Made by a program: the position numbers and the translations under genes. A stretch of 64,000 nucleotides of DNA, taken from positions 186,001 through 250,000 of the forward strand of contig NZ_KB907308.1 of assembly GCF_000381925.1 (NCBI RefSeq), in the 5' to 3' direction. Source of the DNA: Nocardia sp. BMG111209 (GTDB lineage: Bacteria; Actinomycetota; Actinomycetes; Mycobacteriales; Mycobacteriaceae). Below, in pieces: positions 33,669-41,392 of this stretch (within the stretch, counting starts at the first letter, position 1; every line of letters begins with the position of its first letter). A model generated the notes under the pieces. That model did no database searches, was not told the DNA's origin, and worked only from the letters and a program-made list of their open reading frames with translations.

Positions 33669-36263
33669 ATGGATGAGCGCTGGCAGCTGCTCGATCGCCC
33701 CAGCGAATTCGAGGTGGTCCACAGGGCTTTGACCGGTGGCGACTCCGGCGGGGTGGTACTCGTCGGGGCCGCCGGCGTCGGCAAGACCACCTTGGCGCGC
33801 ATGGTCACCGGAACGCTGAGCCGGCCCGTGCGCTGGGCGGCGTGTACCCATTCGTCGCAGGCGATTCCGCTGGGCGTGTTCGCTCCGTGGATCGCCCCCT
33901 CGGCATCGCGCGACCCGCTCGCGCTGCTCGGCTCCGCGCGGGAAAACATTCTCGCGCAGCCCAACTCGGTGCTCGGTGTCGACGACGCGCATCTGCTGGA
34001 CCAGCTCTCGGCGACCCTGCTGCACCAGCTGGCCGTCGACCGCAGCGCCCGGATCGTGGCGACGGTCCGCAACGGCGAACCGGTGCCCGACGCGGTCACC
34101 TCGCTGTGGAAGGACGGCTATCTCGAGCGGGTCGAGCTGACGGCGCTGACGAAACAGCAGTGCGTCGGCCTGGTCGAGTCCGTCCTGCAGGGTGCCCTGG
34201 AGGGGCTCAGCGCCGACGTGATGTGGGAATCCTCCGGCGGCAACCCGCTGTTCCTGCGCACGATGGTCGAGGGCGCGCTCGAGGCCCGCACCCTCACCGA
34301 GGTCAACGGTGTCTGGCAGCTGCGCGGCCCGACGGCGGTGCCGTCCGGGCTCGCGGCGCTGCTCGACGAACGACTGGTTCGCGCAGGCGAATCCGTGCTC
34401 GACGCGCTGCAGATGCTGGCGCTGTGCGAGCCACTGGATCTCGACATCCTCACCGGCCTGGTCGGTGAGGAGGCCGTCGACGCCGCGGAGATCGCGGGCC
34501 TGATCCGGATCAGCCGCGACGGCCGGCAGGACGTCGCCCGCTTCAGCCACCCTCTACTCGGCGAGGTGGTGCACGGCCGCATCGGCACCGCGTCGGCGCG
34601 GCGGCGACGCGGCCGCATCGTCGCGGCGCTGCGCGAGCCCGAGACCGCGGCGGACCGGATCCGGTTGGCGCGCTTGTATCTCGACAGCGATCAGACCGCC
34701 GACACCGCGCTGCTGACCAGTGCCGCGAAGGACGCCATCTTCCTGTCCAATCTGTCGCTGGGCGAGGAACTGGCCCGCGCGGCGTGGGAGCGCGACGGGG
34801 GCCTGCGCGAGGGTGAGCTGCTGGCGCGGGCGCTGTTGTGGCAGGGCCGGCCCGGTGCGGCGGACGCCATCCTCGACGGCTACGACCCGGACACCCTGGA
34901 CCAGCTGGAGCTGGTGCAGTGGGTGCTGCCGCGGGCGAGCCTGCAGTTCTGGTCGCTCGGCGATGTCGAGCGCGGCCGGGAACTGATGCGGCTCATGGAC
35001 ACTCGGGTGGAGTACCCGCCGCTGCGGCTGGTCGGCGATGCCGCGGCGGCGGCGATGACGGTGCACGAGAACCGGATCGCGGAGGGCATCGCGGCGGCGG
35101 AGAAGGTGCTCGCCGCACCCGACGCGCCCCGGCAGGCGATCGACTTCGCCGCGTTCGCCGCGGGATTGGCGATGCCGGTCGCCGGTCGCGGCGCCGACTT
35201 CGAGCCGATCGCGGCCCGCAGCCGCACCGAGAAGCAGCCCACCGACGGCATGATCCGGGTGATGGTGCGCTACTGCGACGTGCTGGCGCTGACCACCGTC
35301 GGCGAACTCGACCGCGCCGAGCAGCGCGCCACCGAGTACAGCGAATTCTCCTCCACCGCACAATTTCTCGGTTGGGCCATCGCGAAGATCGCGGTCGGGG
35401 TGGTGGCCACCCATCGCGGCCGGTTCCGGGAGGCGGTCACCACCTTCGAACAGGCGCTGGCCGCACTGCACGCCGAAACCTCGCTGCCGTGGCAGCTGCC
35501 CGCGCGGCTGTTGCTGGTGCGGGCCTACGCGGCGCTCGGTGACGTGTCGTCGGCCGAGCGGGTGCTCGCCGCCGCCGACGAACATTCCGGACCGCATCTG
35601 GCCCTGCACGAACCGCAGCGGCTGATCGCTCGCGCCTGGCTGGCCGCGGCCACCGCCGGCCGCCACGCCGCCGTCGAATTCGCCCGCAAGGCCGCCGCGA
35701 TCGCCGGTGGCGCCGGGCAATACGCGCTCGAGGCCGAGGCGCTGCACCATGCCACCCGCTTCGGTGACCGCACCCACGCGGCGCGGCTGGCGACCCTGGC
35801 CGGGCGGGTGCAGGGGCCGGTGGTGACGATGTACGCGCGGCACGCCGCCGCGATCGCCGAATCCGATACCGAGGCCCTGGATGCCGTCAGTGTCGAATTC
35901 GAACAGGTCGGGCTGCTGTTGTCGGCGGCCGACGCTGCCGCGCAGGCGATTCCGCTGCACGACCGGGCCGGGCAGCGCCGCCACAGCGCCCAGGCGTCCG
36001 CGCGGGCCCTGCGGCTGGCCTCCCGCTGCGACGGCGCCGCGACCCCGGCGCTGATGGCCACCTCACGCCCGCTGCCGCTGACCGCGCGGGAGCGGGAGAT
36101 CAGCGCGCACGTCGCCCGCGGCCGCTCCAATCGCGATATCGCCGAACGCCTCGGCGTCTCCATCCGCACGGTGGAGGGCCACATCTACCGGGCCTGCACC
36201 AAATTGGACGCGACCGACCGGGACCAGCTGGCGGAACTGATCTGGCACAACCCGATCCAGTGA
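33669..36263 (+). CDS. Large ATP-binding LuxR-family regulator (LAL type)
   Basis: 864 residues. N-terminal AAA/STAND ATPase: Walker A VGAAGVGKTTLA (~32-43) and Walker B SVLGVDDAHLLDQ (~98). A long helical TPR-like middle (~330-780) follows. The C-terminal LuxR HTH is LTAREREISAHVARGRSNRD with LGVSIRTVEGHIYRACTKL (~805-855). This is the MalT/LAL layout, in which ligand and ATP drive oligomerisation and promoter activation. It starts 31 bp after the catalase-like gene on the same strand, so it probably regulates that operon and may be autoregulated. The ligand is unknown. Confidence 0.92.
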   Translation: MDERWQLLDRPSEFEVVHRALTGGDSGGVVLVGAAGVGKTTLARMVTGTLSRPVRWAACTHSSQAIPLGVFAPWIAPSASRDPLALLGSARENILAQPNSVLGVDDAHLLDQLSATLLHQLAVDRSARIVATVRNGEPVPDAVTSLWKDGYLERVELTALTKQQCVGLVESVLQGALEGLSADVMWESSGGNPLFLRTMVEGALEARTLTEVNGVWQLRGPTAVPSGLAALLDERLVRAGESVLDALQMLALCEPLDLDILTGLVGEEAVDAAEIAGLIRISRDGRQDVARFSHPLLGEVVHGRIGTASARRRRGRIVAALREPETAADRIRLARLYLDSDQTADTALLTSAAKDAIFLSNLSLGEELARAAWERDGGLREGELLARALLWQGRPGAADAILDGYDPDTLDQLELVQWVLPRASLQFWSLGDVERGRELMRLMDTRVEYPPLRLVGDAAAAAMTVHENRIAEGIAAAEKVLAAPDAPRQAIDFAAFAAGLAMPVAGRGADFEPIAARSRTEKQPTDGMIRVMVRYCDVLALTTVGELDRAEQRATEYSEFSSTAQFLGWAIAKIAVGVVATHRGRFREAVTTFEQALAALHAETSLPWQLPARLLLVRAYAALGDVSSAERVLAAADEHSGPHLALHEPQRLIARAWLAAATAGRHAAVEFARKAAAIAGGAGQYALEAEALHHATRFGDRTHAARLATLAGRVQGPVVTMYARHAAAIAESDTEALDAVSVEFEQVGLLLSAADAAAQAIPLHDRAGQRRHSAQASARALRLASRCDGAATPALMATSRPLPLTAREREISAHVARGRSNRDIAERLGVSIRTVEGHIYRACTKLDATDRDQLAELIWHNPIQ

Positions 36264-36270
36264 GCGGTGT

Positions 36271-36876
36271 TCAGTCCTCGTGCCGCACGTTGGACAGCAC
36301 CGTCGAATCGCCGTTCCAGGTCAGCTCGGCGGCCATCTTCACCGTCGGGCAGCAGGCGGGCTCGGTCGGGCCGTTGGTCAGCCAGTGGATCCGCACGGCG
36401 CCACCGGAGATCTCGAGACCGGTGACCACCTCGCGGCCGTGGGTCACGTCGCCGAGATCCACGCCGCCCAGTCGTTTCGGGCCCGCCGTGTAGACCTGTA
36501 CGGTCGCGGGCCAGGCGACACCGCCCGCGCTGCAATCGGTCACCAGCACCCCGTCGTCGACGCCGTCGCCCGTGACGTCGCCGAACGCGACCTCGTAATC
36601 CGTACCGCCCCAGGTCTTCGTGGCGACGGTCACGAATCCCGTGCCGGGGTCCGATACCGGCAGCTTCCCGTCGACCAGCGTCCCCGGATCGTGGCGGCAC
36701 AGGCCCGGCACCGGCGCGGACAGCAGGTCCGGCAGCGTGACCGGGTTCGCGGCAACGGGATTCGCGCCGGTCTTCGCGGGTTCGGCCGAGACGGCGCACG
36801 ACGCGAGGGCGAGCGCGCCGCACACCAGCGCCGTCCGCATCCGGATATTCGCGCGACCGCGCCTCGTGATCCCCAT
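36271..36876 (-). CDS. Predicted lipoprotein
   Basis: 201 residues from ATG 36876. The signal MGITRRGRANIRMRTALVCG continues to a lipobox LALASC with Cys27. The mature domain is beta-rich with DYEVAFGDVTGDGVDDGVLV, an integrin/FG-GAP-like Asp-rich calcium loop common in secreted actinobacterial proteins (DVTGDGVDD). A Cys pair (ACC) lies near the C-terminus. It is probably membrane-anchored on the outer face. Only 7 bp separate it from the convergent LuxR stop. No named family was recognised. Confidence 0.75.
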   Translation of the reverse strand: MGITRRGRANIRMRTALVCGALALASCAVSAEPAKTGANPVAANPVTLPDLLSAPVPGLCRHDPGTLVDGKLPVSDPGTGFVTVATKTWGGTDYEVAFGDVTGDGVDDGVLVTDCSAGGVAWPATVQVYTAGPKRLGGVDLGDVTHGREVVTGLEISGGAVRIHWLTNGPTEPACCPTVKMAAELTWNGDSTVLSNVRHED

Positions 36877-36914
36877 CACCGCATCATAATCCGGCGGCCG
36901 CCGCCCGGTATGGG

Positions 36915-37535
36915 TCATTCGATACTCGAATCACGGCGTTCCGGCTCGGCGTCGCTCTCCGGGGCCGCCGCGCCGGAGCGCGGGGCCTTCGGCACGATCC
37001 GGTGCTCGCGCCGGATCCGCAGCCCCCAGCGCAGCGCGCCGACGGCCAGCGCCAGGTGGATGAACAGCGCCAGGTACACCAGGACGATGCCGTAGTCGTC
37101 GGCCCAGGCCGGTATCCGCGGCGCGCAGACGAGTACGACGAGCAGCATCACCACCCCGATGCCGAGGGCGGGTTCGGCCAGTGGTTCGAGACTCGGTTCC
37201 GAGGGGCGTTCCGCGCGCCGCCGGTCCGGCGGCGGAACATGGTCCGCCCCATCCGATGTCCGGCGGCCGGACCGGGCCAGCGGGCACCGTCCGCCGGGCC
37301 CCCGACCGCGCCGGGTCGAATCGAATTGTGCGGCAGCGGAATCGGTTTCGGCGTGGTGCTCGCCGCCGCCGGTGTCGGCCATGGCGAAACTGCAGGCCGC
37401 GTAACCAGCCATCGTGTCCTCCGCGGGATCGGCGACGACTGCGCCACCGTGCTCGATGATTGCACCTTCGATCGAAACGGTCGGGCCCGGTCGGCACACG
37501 GGTAGCGGACTACCCGAATCACGGATATCGCTCAT
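36915..37535 (-). CDS. Hypothetical two-pass membrane protein
   Basis: 206 residues from ATG 37535. The N-terminal ~110 residues are polar and disordered (Gly/Asp/Arg-rich, with PPPDRRRAERPSEPS). Two hydrophobic helices follow: ALGIGVVMLLVVLVCAPRI and YGIVLVYLALFIHLALAVGAL, then a short basic tail (RRDSSIE). It is 38 bp upstream of the lipoprotein gene in the same direction. No family was recognised. The long polar N-terminus suggests a regulatory or scaffold part. The ribosome site is weak, so the start is provisional. Confidence 0.6.
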   Translation of the reverse strand: MSDIRDSGSPLPVCRPGPTVSIEGAIIEHGGAVVADPAEDTMAGYAACSFAMADTGGGEHHAETDSAAAQFDSTRRGRGPGGRCPLARSGRRTSDGADHVPPPDRRRAERPSEPSLEPLAEPALGIGVVMLLVVLVCAPRIPAWADDYGIVLVYLALFIHLALAVGALRWGLRIRREHRIVPKAPRSGAAAPESDAEPERRDSSIE

Positions 37536-37619
37536 ATCGCCCCGGCGGTCTCCCGCCACGGCTGGGATGGAATCGGCGTCCACGGGTATGCCGTCTACAG
37601 CGCGCGGAAGGAGACGCCG

Positions 37620-37964
37620 ATGGTTCTGGACATCTTCGTGTCGATCGCTTGCACGGCGATACTGACGACGACCTGCTGGCTCCTCTCCGGCAACAGCACC
37701 GGCTCGCGGGTGAAGCCGAAACGGTCACGTTCACCCGCGCCGGCCGTCACCGACCCGCCACCGCCGATCGCCGCCACTCCCGCCGTCGCGGATCAGCCCA
37801 CCCTGGAATGGGCCGATCCCGCGCAGATCTGGCCCGCGCTCCGGGCGGCGAACATCTTGCTCGCCGCGCGGCTGAGCGGCCGGATCAGCGCGGCCGAATA
37901 CCGCACACGCACCGCCGAACTGGCTCGCCGCTGCGAACCGCAATCAGCGGCCGGAACCGACTGA
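37620..37964 (+). CDS. Small single-pass membrane protein with an acidic tail domain
   Basis: 114 residues. ATG is preceded by GGAAGGAGA. Residues 1-24 are one membrane helix (MVLDIFVSIACTAILTTTCW). A Pro-rich linker (AVTDPPPPIAATP) leads to a helical C-terminus (PALRAANILLAARLSGRISA, then EYRTRTAELARRCE) resembling a small helical SHOCT-like hairpin found in actinobacterial membrane proteins. No partner gene is adjacent. The assignment is tentative. Confidence 0.6.
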   Translation: MVLDIFVSIACTAILTTTCWLLSGNSTGSRVKPKRSRSPAPAVTDPPPPIAATPAVADQPTLEWADPAQIWPALRAANILLAARLSGRISAAEYRTRTAELARRCEPQSAAGTD

Positions 37965-38183
37965 CGCCGCCCGGACGGCCCGTACCTCCTGGGTCCACCA
38001 GCTGCCGTGCCGCGGTTCGACGGCGGCCCGCAAATCTCCGGAAATCGGTTGGCGGACGGCGTCGAACTCGCGTTGCGGCCGACGGTGGAAAACGATCGTG
38101 CACAGAATTCCGGCCACGGCCGCTGTGCGACATCCGGCGCGTAGAATATGCCGCGCCGATCGGCGTACTGCCACCCCGGGCAC
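37944..38183 (-). CDS. Possible small hypothetical ORF
   Basis: A 79-residue frame overlapping the 3' end of the previous gene by 21 bp on the opposite strand. Its second half (GILCTIVFHRRPQREFDAVR, then WWTQEVRAVRAA) looks protein-like with reasonable codon use, but there is no clear ribosome site or known family. It fills most of a 317-bp gap (37965-38281) that otherwise holds only the CsbD terminator. Confidence 0.25.
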   Translation of the reverse strand: MPGVAVRRSARHILRAGCRTAAVAGILCTIVFHRRPQREFDAVRQPISGDLRAAVEPRHGSWWTQEVRAVRAASVGSGR

Positions 38184-38235
38184 CGACGAACACGGTCATG
38201 ATCGGGCCTGCTCACCGGCAAAGTGCGGAGAAGCC

Positions 38236-38269
38236 GAACGCCGGGGTACCAACGGGCACCCCGGCGTTC
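38236..38269 (-). terminator. Hairpin terminator downstream of csbD-like gene
   Basis: A 12-bp perfect stem GAACGCCGGGGT/ACCCCGGCGTTC with a ten-base loop, starting 12 bp after the CsbD stop codon. Confidence 0.75.
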
Positions 38270-38281
38270 CGGCACGGTGAA

Positions 38282-38455
38282 TCAGTCGCGGAACGCATCC
38301 TTGACCTTCTCGCCCGCGTCCTTCAGATTCGACTTCGCCTGATCGGCTTTGCCTTCGTTCTCCTGGCGCCGATCGCCGGTCACCTGACCGGACTTCTCCT
38401 TGGCCTTACCGGCCAATTCCTCGACCTTGTTCTTCGCCTTGTCGATGGCGCTCAT
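38282..38455 (-). CDS. CsbD-like general stress protein
   Basis: 57 residues, MSAIDKAKNKVEELAGKAKE..., with GGAAGGAG five bases before the ATG. CsbD-family proteins are small, hydrophilic, four-helix stress proteins controlled by the general stress sigma factor in Bacillus. The Lys/Glu-rich composition and the repeated GKA-x(5)-G pattern (AGKAKEKSGQ, EGKADQAKSN) match the family. A sigmaB/F-like promoter lies 59 bp upstream and a hairpin terminator follows. The molecular function is unknown. Confidence 0.9.
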   Translation of the reverse strand: MSAIDKAKNKVEELAGKAKEKSGQVTGDRRQENEGKADQAKSNLKDAGEKVKDAFRD

Positions 38456-38513
38456 AGTGCTCCTTCCAATTCCTGCTCGAATGGGAGGGACTCGCACTGT
38501 CCCTTTTCCCCGT

Positions 38514-38538
38514 CTACCCCGGCCGACCACACCGAAAC
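38514..38538 (-). promoter_or_regulatory. SigmaB/SigmaF-type promoter for the csbD-like gene
   Basis: On the minus strand GTTT is followed after 15 bases by GGGTAG, matching the actinobacterial general-stress sigma consensus GTTT-N14-16-GGGTA. It ends 59 bp before ATG 38455. This agrees with known control of CsbD genes. Confidence 0.55.
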
Positions 38539-38757
38539 GCCGCACACCCGCCGCAGCAGATTTCCGTGACCGCTCACACACCGATTGTCGGACACGCCCT
38601 CGTAACGATCCCGCCGGTGAATTGTCGACATCGTGGAAAACGGGTAGCAAACGCCGCACACGTCCCGCCACACCATCGACCGGGACACCGCTCCGCGCGT
38701 CGCGCTCCGCCGGATAGGATGACGCGGTCGGAACGCGTCGAGCGCGGGGGTGCAATC

Positions 38758-39159
38758 GTGGATCCTGTTGTGGTGGAAGCGGGTACGGCGCTGGTGAAAT
38801 TGATGGCCACCGATATGTGGTCCGGCGCCAAGGATGTCGTGACCGGCTGGTGGCATCGCCATCATCCCGAGTCGGCCGAACAGGTCGGCACCGACCTGGA
38901 TCGCCTGCACGACGAGGTCGTCGAGGCCGCCGGCGACGAGGCCACCCGCGAGGCGCTGACCGGCGAGTGGCGCGTCCGGCTGCGTCGCCTGATCGCCTCG
39001 AATCCCGAACTGGCCGTGGAACTCCGGCGGCTGCTGACCGAGGAACTGACCCCGCTGCTGGCCCGCGCGAACGCGACCACGACGGTCACCCAGACCGCGA
39101 CCGTGACCGGCGACCGCAACATCACGATCCAGGCCGGTCGCGACATCCGCCGTTCCTGA
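38758..39159 (+). CDS. Small helical protein of the actinobacterial conflict-associated type
   Basis: 133 residues from GTG 38758 (ATG 38719 is an alternative). Residues 1-100 are helical, with GTALVKLMATDMWSGAKDVV and WRVRLRRLIASNPELAVELR. The C-terminus is the short beta signature VTQTATVTGDRNITIQAGRD, which recurs at the ends of many actinobacterial small proteins linked to STAND/effector genes. No partner gene is adjacent here. The family lacks a known biochemical function. Confidence 0.7.
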   Translation: MDPVVVEAGTALVKLMATDMWSGAKDVVTGWWHRHHPESAEQVGTDLDRLHDEVVEAAGDEATREALTGEWRVRLRRLIASNPELAVELRRLLTEELTPLLARANATTTVTQTATVTGDRNITIQAGRDIRRS

Positions 39160-39175
39160 GGGCCGCCTACGGCCC
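39160..39175. terminator. Short convergent hairpin
   Basis: GGGCCG-CCTA-CGGCCC right after the stop of the small helical protein, between convergent genes. The 6-bp stem is weak evidence on its own. Confidence 0.3.
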
Positions 39176-39200
39176 GCGGTCCCGAATCCGCCTCGCGGCG

Positions 39201-39875
39201 TTACCGATCCGCGAGTCCGGCCGCGGTCAGTGTGAGGTGGCGGGTCAGCGCCTCGACGGCGGCATCCGCGTCCCGGGCCAGCGCCGTCTCCTCCAGCCGG
39301 CGGTGCTCGCCGATCGCGTCCCGGTCCGGATTGCGGTAACTCGACCAGCGCCGGGCCAATTCGGCGGCCGTCCACATCCGGTCGAAGGTCTCCATCAGCA
39401 CCGGATTGCCGCAGCCGTCCAGCAGCGTCCGATGGAAGATCCGATGCGCCTCGGACCATTCCTCGCTGTAGTACCGGCCCTCCCCGGCATACGGCGGGGT
39501 GCGGGCGAGCCGGTGATGGGCGGCCCGCACCCGGCCCTCCCAGTCGAGGTCGCCGCGTTCGACCGACATCCGCAGCACGACGGGCTCGATCGTGCGGCGG
39601 GCCTCGGCGATCTGCTGCCAGCGCGAATCGGAGAAGTCCGGCACCGCGAATCCCCGGTTGTGCAGCCGATCGGCCAGGCCGTCGCCGACGAGCCGGACCA
39701 GCGCCTCCCGCACGACCGCCAGGCTGACCCCGAATTCGCGGGACAGGTCCTGCGGTTTGAGGGCCGTACCGGGGGCGTGGTCGCCGCGCATGATCGCCTC
39801 CCGTAACCGGGCGTAGATCTGCTCCGACAGCATCTGCTTCTCCGACGGCGCCCGCGAGCCGACTGCCTGTGCCAT
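39201..39875 (-). CDS. GntR-family transcriptional regulator (FCD subfamily)
   Basis: 224 residues. N-terminal winged HTH: SEQIYARLREAIMRGDHAPG then LSREFGVSLAVVREALVRL. The all-helical FCD ligand domain (~90-220) has the conserved Asp/His metal-site pattern (EAHRIFHRTLL and the final His region IGEHRRLEE). FCD regulators usually sense organic acids and repress a divergent operon. Here the divergent gene is the SCO6745-family gene at 39962, and a 16-bp perfect palindrome lies between them. Confidence 0.9.
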   Translation of the reverse strand: MAQAVGSRAPSEKQMLSEQIYARLREAIMRGDHAPGTALKPQDLSREFGVSLAVVREALVRLVGDGLADRLHNRGFAVPDFSDSRWQQIAEARRTIEPVVLRMSVERGDLDWEGRVRAAHHRLARTPPYAGEGRYYSEEWSEAHRIFHRTLLDGCGNPVLMETFDRMWTAAELARRWSSYRNPDRDAIGEHRRLEETALARDADAAVEALTRHLTLTAAGLADR

Positions 39876-39898
39876 GTGGTCATCATAGACAGACCTCT

Positions 39899-39914
39899 AG
39901 ATAATCGATTATCT
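39899..39914. promoter_or_regulatory. 16-bp perfect palindrome, candidate GntR operator
   Basis: AGATAATCGATTATCT, an unusually A/T-rich site in this genome, 23 bp upstream of the GntR start and 47 bp upstream of the divergent SCO6745-family start. Confidence 0.6.
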
Positions 39915-39961
39915 TGCCTATCATCGATCACATCGACGCTTCCTCAGGAGACCCGAGCACG

Positions 39962-40831
39962 ATGCCGCATATCGCCCTACCCGACACCACCCGTCCGGAG
40001 CTGGATCTCGACGCGGTGCGCGAGGCCGCCCTCGCCGTCACCGCGGCCCACCTGTTCGTATATCTGATTCCCGAGATCGCGGAGGAAGCCGCGGGGTTCG
40101 GCGTAACCGACCGCGCCCCACGGTATTTCGGCTTCCGCGCGGCCCCGCTGGGTGCCGTCCCGTGGCAGGTCGTCCTCGCGACCTTCTACAACTTCAGCCC
40201 GCGGGTCGTGCGGACCGTGGCCGGAGCGTGGGATGCGGCCACCCCCACACAATGGCAGGCGGCCCGCTTCACCGCCGTGGGTCGCGCGATGCGCCGCGTC
40301 GGTGTGTCGCTCACGGCCGAGCACATCGCCGCGGCACGGGCACTGATCGACCCGGTCGTCGCGGCCGCCGACTACGCGGGTAAACCGCTGGCCGCCGCGA
40401 ACGCGGCGGTCACCCTGCCCGCGGATCCGCTGGTCGCGCTGTGGCAGCAGATCACGGTGTTGCGCGAATGGCGCGGCGACGCGCACCTCGTCGTGCTCGC
40501 GGACAATCGCCTCGGGCCGTGCGCGTGCAACGTCCTGCATGCCGCGACCGGCCGGCTCCCGGCCGCCGTCCTGCGCGCGACCCGCGATTGGAACGACGCG
40601 GAATGGGCCGCAGCCACAGCGGAATTGGCGGCACGCGGCTGGCTGCACCCGGACGGCACCCCGACCGACGCGGGGATCGCGGCCCGCGAACGGATCGAGG
40701 TCGAGACCGATGAGCACTGTGCCGATCTCTGGGCGCCGATCGGCGCCACGGGTGCCCGCCGTCTCGTGGCGCTCATCGCACCGATCGCCGACGCCTTCAC
40801 CGCCGCAGGCACTTTCGCGCAATTGCGGTGA
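39962..40831 (+). CDS. SCO6745-family (SalK-like) protein
   Basis: 289 residues from ATG 39962, nine bases after AGGAGA. The sequence follows the actinobacterial SCO6745 family: VREAALAVTAAHLFVYLIPE, then YFGFRAAPLGAVPWQVVLA, then FYNFSPRVVRTVAGAWD, ending with a helical C-terminal domain similar to winged-helix folds (AAATAELAARGWLHPDGTPT). Members are mostly hypothetical, and some sit in antibiotic clusters. Regulation by the divergent GntR protein is likely. The product is cytoplasmic. Confidence 0.85.
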   Translation: MPHIALPDTTRPELDLDAVREAALAVTAAHLFVYLIPEIAEEAAGFGVTDRAPRYFGFRAAPLGAVPWQVVLATFYNFSPRVVRTVAGAWDAATPTQWQAARFTAVGRAMRRVGVSLTAEHIAAARALIDPVVAAADYAGKPLAAANAAVTLPADPLVALWQQITVLREWRGDAHLVVLADNRLGPCACNVLHAATGRLPAAVLRATRDWNDAEWAAATAELAARGWLHPDGTPTDAGIAARERIEVETDEHCADLWAPIGATGARRLVALIAPIADAFTAAGTFAQLR

Positions 40832-40842
40832 GACCGCGAATC

Positions 40843-40877
40843 CCGGCCGCCGTGAACGGTTTTCGCACGGCGGCCGG
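40843..40877. terminator. Bidirectional hairpin terminator
   Basis: A perfect 12-bp stem CCGGCCGCCGTG/CACGGCGGCCGG with an 11-base loop, between the convergent SCO6745-family and VOC genes. Confidence 0.8.
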
Positions 40878-40886
40878 AAGTTCCGA

Positions 40887-41300
40887 TCAGCCGCGGCTCA
40901 GGACGTCGACGACCCAGACGATGCCGAACCGGTCCCGCAGCATTCCGTACGTCGCGGCCCACGCCGCGGGGCCGAGCGGAACGACGATCGTCGCCGCGTC
41001 CGCCAGCCCGTCCCAGATGCCCGCGACCTCCTCGACGGTCTCACCGCGCACGGAGACGAAGAACGAATTCTCGCCTCGTTCGTGACCCATCCACCCGGGC
41101 ACGTCGTACGCCATGACCCGGAACCCGCCGGCCTGCACCTGGCCCCACATCACCTGTCCGGCTTCGGATTCCGCTGCGACGTTCCCGGCGTCGGCGTAGG
41201 TGACGACGGCGAGTTCGCCGCCGAAGACGGATCGGTAGAACTCCAGGGCCGCGCGGGCCTCACCGCGGAAGTTCAGATGGGTGGTGGTCGTGACGGACAT
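40887..41300 (-). CDS. VOC-family protein (PhnB-like)
   Basis: 137 residues from ATG 41300, preceded by AGGAGT. PhnB-type glyoxalase fold: THLNFRGEARAALEFYRSVF at the start (conserved H-L-x-F-x(2)-A and FY motifs) and the closing YGMLRDRFGIVWVVDV. Members with this layout are often annotated 3-demethylubiquinone methyltransferase-like, but no SAM-binding motif is present. Function unknown. It is divergent from the WYL regulator at 41393, which may control it. Confidence 0.9.
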   Translation of the reverse strand: MSVTTTTHLNFRGEARAALEFYRSVFGGELAVVTYADAGNVAAESEAGQVMWGQVQAGGFRVMAYDVPGWMGHERGENSFFVSVRGETVEEVAGIWDGLADAATIVVPLGPAAWAATYGMLRDRFGIVWVVDVLSRG

Positions 41301-41392
41301 GTGCACTCCTGAGTTCGACTGCAGTCTGATACGGCCACGATCGCGGAGGTAGCGGCCAGGATGTGTCCGCTACCTCGGGCAGAATCGGAAAT

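Noticed and set aside
30425..34099. Very long minus-strand open frame (over 1200 codons) across the dioxygenase operon
   Set aside because: The opposite strand carries three unmistakable conserved proteins; the antisense translation is low-complexity and without motifs.
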